A DNA stretch of 8,444 bases from an uncultured Oscillospiraceae bacterium. GTDB taxonomy: Bacteria; Bacillota; Clostridia; Oscillospirales; Oscillospiraceae. Within the stretch, counting starts at the first letter, position 1; every line of letters starts with the position of its first letter. Below, one piece after another: positions 1-5,412 of the stretch. The translations under genes and the position numbers were made by a program. The stretch covers positions 1-8,444 of the forward strand of contig CAKTNN010000055.1 in assembly GCA_934589065.1 (NCBI GenBank), given 5' to 3'. The notes beneath the pieces are model-generated. The model was not told the origin of the DNA, did not search any database, and saw nothing but the letters and a program-made list of their open reading frames with translations.

Positions 1-1905
1 GCCGAAAAGGACGGCGTTTGGGATTCCTCCTATGTGTCCACCGGCGTGTTTGACCAGACCGGCGTCAACGATGTGCTGGGCGGCGGCGAATCCGCTCTGG
101 GCAACGGTGAAGCCGGCTACGGCTACGCCATAAAGGGTGTGGAGTTCAGCTTTGTCCAGGTTGCGGATATTGTCCAGTTCTCCGAGTCCGAAAATGACAG
201 CCGCACCGACAGCCATGTAGAGATTCTGTACGCCATTGACAAGACCAAGGGCGCGGACTTCCTGAAGGCCCTGGGGCTGGAAAATGGCCTGAATCGCTAT
301 ACCAACGCTGACCAGTTGGATTCCACCAAGTATTACTATCAGTCCGATGTGCTGATCGACGCTCTGGCTGCGGCACTGGAATCCAATTCCACCGTAGTGA
401 AAAATGCGCTGGAAGCCTACATCTCCGCAAACGGCGGTGCTGCCATGCCTCTGACGGATTCCTACGGTAAGACCAAAGCTGAAAATCTGAACCTGGGACT
501 GCATCTGGTCGTGGAAACCAAGGTGCCCGAAATGGTCGTGTCCACCACCGATCCCTTCCTGGTATCCGTCCCCATGACCTCCGTGAACGGCACCAACGCC
601 ACCGACGGCGGCACCCGCTGGATTTATGACATCACCCTGTATCCCAAGAACCTGACCGGCATCCCCTCTCTGGAAAAGACCCTGCGGGAGAATAAGAACG
701 ACACCGGCAAGACCGATGCTTACGCCCACACAGGCACCGCTTCCGCTGGTGACACCATCGACTACCAGATCATTTCAACCTTGCCCTCCATCACCTCCGA
801 ATCCACCTACCTGTCCTGCTATACCTTTGTGGATACCCTGTCCAAGGGTCTGTTTTACAGCAAGGGCGATGTGGTTCTGGAGTTCTTCACCGATGCCGCT
901 TGCATGGATTCCGTTGCCAAGTGGACGGAGGCTGACGGCAAATTTACCGTTGCCTACAACACTACCGATACCGGGGATCCCGTTATGACCATCGAAATGA
1001 CCGCTGCCGGTTTGACCGAGATTAACACCTCCAAGGCTGTTTATTCCGGCGCTTCCATGGTCAACTCCGGCTACTCCGACTGCACCGTAAGAATCACCTA
1101 TGCCGCCAAGATGGACAGCAGCAGCGATCTGGTGTTCGGTGACAAGGGCAACGATAACAAGGTTGTGCTGACCTGGAAGCGCAGCTCCCAGAACTACTAC
1201 GATACTCTGGTGGATGACTGCCATGTTTTCAGCTACGGCATTGACCTGACCAAGCTGTTCTCTGACGGCAAGGGCGATTTCTCCAAGGTGGAGTTCCTGA
1301 TCCAGAACAAGACCGACAACTATTTCGTGAAAGCCGAGCTGAACAAGGACGAGGGCGTTTACTATGTGGTTGACCATGTGGCCGACAAGGCGGATGCCAC
1401 TCATTTTGTTCCCGTCAAGACCGCCGATGCCCGGGGCAGAATCATTGTCAAGGGTCTGGAAGATGATAACTATACCATGACTGAGGTTCGTACCGACAGC
1501 GGCTATGTGATGCTGAAACAAGGCATCGATGTGGTCATTTCCCAGAAGAATACCGATGCTTCCTGCGACATTTATGGTGCGGATGTGCTTGGCCTGATTC
1601 AGAATGACCCCCGGTATGCCAGCATTATTAAGGACAACGGCGACCTGCACAATATGCCGCAGAAGCATCTGGAACACAAGCTGCTGACCGCTTCAGCTAC
1701 CGTGGACGGCAAGAAGGTCAACATGGTGGAGGATAACGGCAGCTCCAATGCAGAGGCACCCCTGACTGTTGTGAACACCAGTGGTTTTGATCTTCCCCAG
1801 ACAGGCGATCATGGCACTTGGATGTTCACCGTGGGTGGTATTGTCCTGATGGCCAGTGCCATGGTGATGATCTTCATTGCCTGCCGCAAGAAGTCTAATC
1901 GGTAA
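1..1905 (+). CDS. LPXTG-anchored isopeptide-forming backbone pilin (5' end missing)
   Basis: This is the C-terminal 634 residues of a sortase-assembled pilus backbone subunit. The frame is open from base 1, so the signal peptide and true start lie upstream; the GTG at 34 is internal. A pilin motif, WIYDITLYPKN (619-651), supplies the lysine (646-648) that a class C sortase would join to the next subunit. A D2-type isopeptide region follows (about 730-1180). A CnaB/SpaA-like domain runs from the candidate bond lysine at 1252-1254 to an E-box (YTMTEVRTDSGY, Glu at 1483-1485), with a candidate partner Asn at 1774-1776. The protein ends with the sorting signal LPQTG (1792-1806), a hydrophobic segment and a basic tail. 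Codons are strongly biased to C/G endings, and Lys is almost always AAG, as expected for an abundant structural protein. The family call is firm. The exact bond residues are inferred from motif positions. Confidence 0.93.
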   Translation, partial: AEKDGVWDSSYVSTGVFDQTGVNDVLGGGESALGNGEAGYGYAIKGVEFSFVQVADIVQFSESENDSRTDSHVEILYAIDKTKGADFLKALGLENGLNRYTNADQLDSTKYYYQSDVLIDALAAALESNSTVVKNALEAYISANGGAAMPLTDSYGKTKAENLNLGLHLVVETKVPEMVVSTTDPFLVSVPMTSVNGTNATDGGTRWIYDITLYPKNLTGIPSLEKTLRENKNDTGKTDAYAHTGTASAGDTIDYQIISTLPSITSESTYLSCYTFVDTLSKGLFYSKGDVVLEFFTDAACMDSVAKWTEADGKFTVAYNTTDTGDPVMTIEMTAAGLTEINTSKAVYSGASMVNSGYSDCTVRITYAAKMDSSSDLVFGDKGNDNKVVLTWKRSSQNYYDTLVDDCHVFSYGIDLTKLFSDGKGDFSKVEFLIQNKTDNYFVKAELNKDEGVYYVVDHVADKADATHFVPVKTADARGRIIVKGLEDDNYTMTEVRTDSGYVMLKQGIDVVISQKNTDASCDIYGADVLGLIQNDPRYASIIKDNGDLHNMPQKHLEHKLLTASATVDGKKVNMVEDNGSSNAEAPLTVVNTSGFDLPQTGDHGTWMFTVGGIVLMASAMVMIFIACRKKSNR

Positions 1906-1911
1906 CGAAAT

Positions 1912-1945
1912 GCAGCCCCGGAGGAAAGAAAACCTCTGGGGCTGC
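1912..1945 (+). terminator. Strong hairpin between pilin and first sortase (probable leaky terminator or attenuator)
   Basis: A 13-bp stem pairs 1912-1924 with 1933-1945, contains one G-U pair and is closed by the 8-base A-rich loop AAAGAAAA. It starts 6 bases after the pilin stop codon. Only two T residues follow the stem, so it is not a canonical intrinsic terminator. Read-through into the sortase is expected because the next gene has no obvious promoter of its own. A likely role is to keep pilin transcripts more abundant than sortase transcripts, or to protect the 3' end of a processed pilin mRNA. Confidence 0.65.
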
Positions 1946-1951
1946 TTCAGC

Positions 1952-1958
1952 AAGGAGG
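1952..1958 (+). promoter_or_regulatory. Shine-Dalgarno for first sortase
   Basis: AAGGAGG lies 5 bases before the ATG at 1964. It fixes that start over an in-frame upstream ATG at 1877, which lies inside the pilin gene and has no ribosome site. Confidence 0.8.
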
Positions 1959-1963
1959 GCATT

Positions 1964-2818
1964 ATGAGTACAAAAGCAATGACCATTTCTGCGGCTGTAT
2001 TGGTTTTCTTGTTGGCCTTGGGCCTGACATTGTATCCTCTGATTTCCAATCAATACAACCAACAGCATCAATCCCAGATTCACACCGCTTATCAGGAACA
2101 GGTAGAGCAAATGGAAGATGAAGATATTCTCATCGCCAGAACGATGGCAGTTGCCTACAACGAAGTCTTGAAGCCCGGAGTTCAGGATAGAGATGCGTAT
2201 AGTCGGGATGCACTTCTGGTAGCAGCGCAGGACTATGACAGTCAGCTTGATATTACCGGAAGCGGCATCATGGGCTATGTGGACATTCCCAAAATATCCG
2301 TAACGCTGCCTATTTATCATGGTACAGATTCCAATACACTTTCAGCAGGGATCGGGCACCTGTTGGGAAGTTCCCTCCCGATTGGCGGGGAAAGCACACA
2401 CACGATTCTTACTGCCCATTCCGGCATGGCAAGTCAGAAAATGTTTTCTGACTTGGATCAACTGGGGGAGGGGGATGTTTTCTATCTGGAGGTGCTGGAT
2501 GAGATCCTTGCTTATCAGGTGGAGGCCATCAATACCGTGCTGCCCCATGATACCACCTATCTGGGCATCACCACGGGAGAAGATTACTGTACCCTGGTCA
2601 CCTGCACCCCCTTTGGCGTAAATACCCATCGGCTGCTTGTCCGTGGGAGCCGCATCCCATATGAGGAAGCAGAAGAGATTGTTTCTTCGGTTTCTTCTGA
2701 GGAGGGAGCAGCTTCTACTTGGGAGGAGAAGTATATCAATGGTATTCTGACAGGGCTGTGTGTCGTGGGGGTCATCATCATTATCGCCGTTACTGTATGG
2801 TATATCAGGAGGCGGTAG
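1964..2818 (+). CDS. Class C (pilus-polymerising) sortase, two membrane segments
   Basis: This 284-residue membrane transpeptidase would cleave the pilin LPQTG signal and join its Thr to the YPKN lysine of another subunit. An N-terminal membrane segment spans about residues 7-27. The catalytic domain covers about 100-232 and includes GYVDIPKI, LPIGGE, TAHSG (His152), TLVTC (Cys214) and NTHRLLVRG (Arg223); the 9-residue Cys-to-Arg spacing fits class C enzymes. A DAY sequence at 77-79 sits where class C enzymes carry the DPF/DPW lid, so a lid is possible but not canonical. A C-terminal membrane helix (about 259-280) ends in RRR, as is typical of class C. The gene sits 58 bases after the pilin gene with the hairpin between them, and its stop is 1 base before the start of the second sortase. 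Codon use is much less biased than in the pilin gene. Confidence 0.93.
   Translation: MSTKAMTISAAVLVFLLALGLTLYPLISNQYNQQHQSQIHTAYQEQVEQMEDEDILIARTMAVAYNEVLKPGVQDRDAYSRDALLVAAQDYDSQLDITGSGIMGYVDIPKISVTLPIYHGTDSNTLSAGIGHLLGSSLPIGGESTHTILTAHSGMASQKMFSDLDQLGEGDVFYLEVLDEILAYQVEAINTVLPHDTTYLGITTGEDYCTLVTCTPFGVNTHRLLVRGSRIPYEEAEEIVSSVSSEEGAASTWEEKYINGILTGLCVVGVIIIIAVTVWYIRRR
2807..2812 (+). promoter_or_regulatory. Shine-Dalgarno for second sortase
   Basis: AGGAGG lies inside the last codons of the first sortase, 7 bases before the ATG at 2820. It sets that start rather than the in-frame ATG at 2760. The surrounding 13 bases recur exactly before the gene at 3559. Confidence 0.8.
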
Positions 2819-2819
2819 G

Positions 2820-3581
2820 ATGGTCAAGAAGGTCATCCTTGTGGTAATGCTTTGTGTGTTCCAGATTGGGCTGAGTTTACTTTTGTTTCCTGTGTGGAAT
2901 CGGCTTTTTACAGAACAAGAAGTGACGCATTCAGCGGAGCAGTTCCTATCCGAAGTGGCTGCTCCCGTCCCAAAACCAGAAACAGAAAGTACCGATCCAA
3001 CGGAACCGCAGAGGCCCTATGCAGAACTGTGGGAAGAAATGTGCGCCTATAACGATAATCTTTATGCGCAAAAACAGGCTGATTTGAACAGCACGGATGA
3101 CTTCAAGGAATCCAGCTTCCAGCTTCGGGACTATGGGCGAAAGGATGAAGTGTTTGCCGTGCTTACCATTCCGAAAATCAATTTGGATATGCCGGTTTAT
3201 CTTGGTGCCACGGATCTGAACTTAGCAAGTGGTGCAGCACATCTTTCCCAAACCAGCCTGCCTATTGGTGGGGAGAATACCAACTGCGTCATTGCCGGTC
3301 ATAGGGGATGGAATGGGGCGCTGTATTTCCGTTATGTTCCGGATTTGGTGAAAGGCGATATTGTCACCCTGCGTAATATTTGGGAGACGCTGACTTATCA
3401 GGTGGTGGAGACGAAGATCATTGCGCCCAATGATGTGGATGCTATCCGTATTCAAGAGGGGAGGGAACTGCTTACTCTGCTGACCTGCCACCCCTATGCC
3501 AGCGGCGGAAAACAGCGGTATCTGGTGATCTGCGAACGAGTATATCAGGAGGACAATTATGGACAAACGCATGGCGGGTGA
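2820..3581 (+). CDS. Second class C-type sortase, single N-terminal anchor
   Basis: This is a 253-residue sortase with an N-terminal membrane segment (about 4-25) followed by a Pro/Glu/Thr-rich stretch (about 47-65). The catalytic domain shows LTIPKINLDMPVYLGA, LPIGGENTNCVIAGHRG (His161), TLLTCHPYASGGKQR (Cys223, Arg233) and YLVICER. This pattern matches the class C sortases common in Clostridia pilus clusters. Unlike its neighbour it has no C-terminal membrane helix and no clear DPF lid; DDF at 93-95 is the nearest match. It is clearly diverged from the first sortase (compare LPIGGE plus the His motif in each), so it is not a recent duplicate. The two enzymes may divide polymerisation from minor-pilin addition or wall anchoring, but the sequence does not say which does what. 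The last 23 bases overlap the next gene. Confidence 0.9.
   Translation: MVKKVILVVMLCVFQIGLSLLLFPVWNRLFTEQEVTHSAEQFLSEVAAPVPKPETESTDPTEPQRPYAELWEEMCAYNDNLYAQKQADLNSTDDFKESSFQLRDYGRKDEVFAVLTIPKINLDMPVYLGATDLNLASGAAHLSQTSLPIGGENTNCVIAGHRGWNGALYFRYVPDLVKGDIVTLRNIWETLTYQVVETKIIAPNDVDAIRIQEGRELLTLLTCHPYASGGKQRYLVICERVYQEDNYGQTHGG
3547..3552 (+). promoter_or_regulatory. Shine-Dalgarno inside the second sortase gene
   Basis: AGGAGG lies 6 bases before the ATG at 3559 and within the sortase reading frame. It favours 3559 over the alternative in-frame ATG at 3571 and implies translational coupling between the sortase and the downstream ICE protein. Confidence 0.75.
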
Positions 3582-4167
3582 TTATGAAATCATCCAGTCT
3601 TTTCATATTGGCGATCAGGAGGTGGTCATTGGAGAAAACCCGAACGCTCCTCCGGAGGAGCACTATATGTGCGCTTTCTGCCAGCAGAATGAAATCGTGG
3701 CACTGTATAACGATGTTCTGGTCAGCGATGATTTCTGCGAGATTGCGAAGCTGTACGGGGAGCGGCTGTCCCAGCAGGCGGAAAAAACCCGTGTGGCAAT
3801 GTTCAAACCCAAGTTTCAGGGTATCGACACAACCCCGCTGACCAAAACCGACTGTACACCCCTTTCCCATGAGGACGATCTGAACGGAAAGGTGGTTGTC
3901 ATCAAGCCGGAGGTACTTCGCCGGGAATACCAGATGGCAACCAACCAAATCAAGCTCTGCACCGGCGGCTTTGGAGCATCTCCCCACAGCCGTGGCTCTG
4001 CCTGCTTCTGTGTTGATCTGTACTCCGGCAAAGAATCCCGGTTTGAACGGCAGGACATTCTTGGCACCTTGGAACAGTCACAGCTTCCCCAATGGGCAGC
4101 GCTGGGGCTTGACCAATACAGAACTGAACACCGGCAGAAAACCCATAAAGACAGAGAGGAGCGATAA
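3559..4167 (+). CDS. ICE-associated protein of unknown function, 202 aa, Cys-rich
   Basis: No function is recognised. The protein is soluble, with no signal peptide or membrane segment. Two parts can be seen. Residues 1-75 contain Y9-x-I-x-QS, DxExVxGE (19-26) and a CxxC pair (C38, C41), and are homologous to the N-terminus of the next gene. Residues about 110-190 contain KLCTGGFGASP (132-142), then RG, a Cys pair at 149/151, and a G...R.DILG pattern near 157-169. From memory, this second module recurs in small proteins of Clostridia conjugative elements. The CxxC and other cysteines allow metal binding but do not prove it. The tail is highly charged. The start overlaps the second sortase by 23 bases in another frame, and the stop is 3 bases before the next ATG. 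Confidence 0.85.
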   Translation: MDKRMAGDYEIIQSFHIGDQEVVIGENPNAPPEEHYMCAFCQQNEIVALYNDVLVSDDFCEIAKLYGERLSQQAEKTRVAMFKPKFQGIDTTPLTKTDCTPLSHEDDLNGKVVVIKPEVLRREYQMATNQIKLCTGGFGASPHSRGSACFCVDLYSGKESRFERQDILGTLEQSQLPQWAALGLDQYRTEHRQKTHKDREER

Positions 4168-4170
4168 ATT

Positions 4171-4443
4171 ATGGAGCAGCGAGAATGTGCAGGCTACATT
4201 ATTACCCAGAGTATCAAGATCAAAGATTCGGAGTTCGTGCTTGGGGAGCATCCCAAGAAGGATATGTATGTCACCTGGCGCTGTAAGGACGGGGACAACT
4301 ATTTCTGGGGTCATTATACCAGCAATCGGTATGAAGCCCTGAAAGATCTCTGTCAGAGAGCAGAGCAGGAGATTGATTACCTCGCCGCTATCGGAGAAAT
4401 CCCGCCGATAACATCCAAAAAAGAACAGGAGCGTGAGCGATAA
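4171..4443 (+). CDS. Small ICE-associated protein, 90 aa, partial paralogue of its upstream neighbour
   Basis: This is a small soluble protein of unknown function. Residues 9-28 align without gaps to residues 9-28 of the preceding 202-aa protein, with 11 of 20 identical (Y9, I11, Q13, S14, I17, D19, E21, V23, G25, E26, P28). The middle is aromatic-rich (YVTWRC, NYFWGHY), followed by a probable helix (53-72) and a charged Lys/Glu/Arg tail. A purine-rich ribosome site (AGAGAGGAG, 4153-4161) ends 9 bases before the ATG. The stop codon directly abuts the next ATG. The size and motifs match small proteins I associate with Clostridia ICEs. It may be a free-standing copy of a protein-interaction or nucleic-acid-binding module. 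Confidence 0.85.
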   Translation: MEQRECAGYIITQSIKIKDSEFVLGEHPKKDMYVTWRCKDGDNYFWGHYTSNRYEALKDLCQRAEQEIDYLAAIGEIPPITSKKEQERER

Positions 4444-5394
4444 ATGGAAACAGAAATGACCCTGCGCCCCATGACGGCAGTGGAGCAGATGTACAGCTAT
4501 TCCCAGTCCCAGCAGCTTATGTCCCAGACTGGCTGTATTGGGCACCTTCGTGCCGATTTCGGCAGCAGCGGGGAGCAGTTTTTCTCAAGCTGGGATGACC
4601 ACCGGGGAGATTTGAAGTCTGAGGATTTCAAGCATGAGTTTGATGAAGTAATCAACGCATTACGGGAGGATGCACAGTACGGGGGTATTCTGAAAAATCG
4701 GAGTAGCCTTTCTGCCTACTGCTGGATGCACCGGGACAGCAGCTTCGGCAATGACCGGAACGAATATGGCTTCCGGGCGGACACACCGCATTATTCCTAT
4801 TTGCTGCGGCTGAATCCCAACAGGGGCGAGTACAACATCTACTGCTATTGCTACATCCGGCAATGGCTGGATCGGCATATGCGGCAGGCAGAAAAAGGAA
4901 TCCGCTTCATAACCCCGGACTATAAGGAAGTGTTTCGGATTCCGGACGGCGACAGAATCTGCATGACGCTTCCCTCCGGTGAAACCCTGGAGCAGACCTG
5001 CCGCTATATTGATGAAACCCATCTGGAGGTTGGAAACAATCTTTATCACATTTGTGAGTTTGCCGAGCGGATGCAGCATAATGGTGTTAAGACCATTCCT
5101 CTGCGTTCGTCCCTCCCGGAGAAGTGCTTCAGCGTTCTGGAATCCACAGGAGAAATGATCGTCATTACCAAGGGCGAAAAGGGATATTCCCCCACGGGGA
5201 TTTTCCCGCAGGATGCTTCCCCCAGAGAGGGCGTGACCGCCGCCAATGCTGCCAATGGCGTGACCAAGGCGCAGGAAGCCGCTATGGTAGCCGGTTCCAT
5301 GTTCGGCTGGGAAACGCCTGCCGCAGATCCCAAGAATTACGATGAGGAGGGCATTCCTATCCGCCCGAAAGCCAAAGACCGTGACGAACGCTGA
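4444..5394 (+). CDS. Conserved ICE-associated protein of unknown function, 316 aa, two modules
   Basis: This is a soluble protein without a recognised enzymatic motif. Module 1 (about 5-215) has MTLRPMTAVEQMYSY near the start, TGCIGHLRADFG (29-40), a Tyr/Cys-rich LLRLNPNRGEYNIYCYCY (120-137), RFITPDYKEVFRIPDG (154-169) and NLYHICEFAERM (199-210). Module 2 (about 228-316) reads CFSVLESTGE, then KGEKGY, a Gly/Ala-rich stretch with GVTKAQEAAM, GSMFGW, and a charged tail. From memory, both patterns recur among accessory proteins next to the giant helicase/methylase gene of Clostridia ICEs. That supports the context but not a biochemical role. The ATG at 4444 touches the previous stop; AGGAG at 4427-4431 is 12 bases away, which is rather far, so coupling by re-initiation is likely. 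The next gene starts 18 bases after the stop. Confidence 0.85.
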   Translation: METEMTLRPMTAVEQMYSYSQSQQLMSQTGCIGHLRADFGSSGEQFFSSWDDHRGDLKSEDFKHEFDEVINALREDAQYGGILKNRSSLSAYCWMHRDSSFGNDRNEYGFRADTPHYSYLLRLNPNRGEYNIYCYCYIRQWLDRHMRQAEKGIRFITPDYKEVFRIPDGDRICMTLPSGETLEQTCRYIDETHLEVGNNLYHICEFAERMQHNGVKTIPLRSSLPEKCFSVLESTGEMIVITKGEKGYSPTGIFPQDASPREGVTAANAANGVTKAQEAAMVAGSMFGWETPAADPKNYDEEGIPIRPKAKDRDER

Positions 5395-5400
5395 TAGCCG

Positions 5401-5408
5401 GGAGGTGA
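5401..5408 (+). promoter_or_regulatory. Shine-Dalgarno for the giant polyvalent protein
   Basis: GGAGGTGA is a full match to the anti-Shine-Dalgarno sequence and ends 4 bases before the ATG at 5413. It makes this start secure and predicts efficient translation. Confidence 0.85.
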
Positions 5409-5412
5409 GCCG

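Noticed and set aside
34..36. GTG at 34 as the pilin start
   Set aside because: The frame is open upstream to base 1, no ribosome site precedes it, and there is no signal peptide after it, so the gene continues beyond the window.
775..1677. 300-codon open frame on the minus strand opposite the pilin gene
   Set aside because: It is the antisense shadow of strongly C/G-ending codons. The product is an implausible Gly/Ile/Val/His-rich string with no recognisable domain, and the + strand pilin is secure.
1877..1963. Upstream ATG at 1877 as the first sortase start
   Set aside because: It lies within the pilin gene and would add 29 residues before the natural membrane segment. The ATG at 1964 has AAGGAGG at proper spacing.
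1906..1963. A separate promoter for the sortases between the pilin and sortase genes
   Set aside because: The 58-base gap is mostly the hairpin and ribosome site, and I see no convincing -35/-10 pair.
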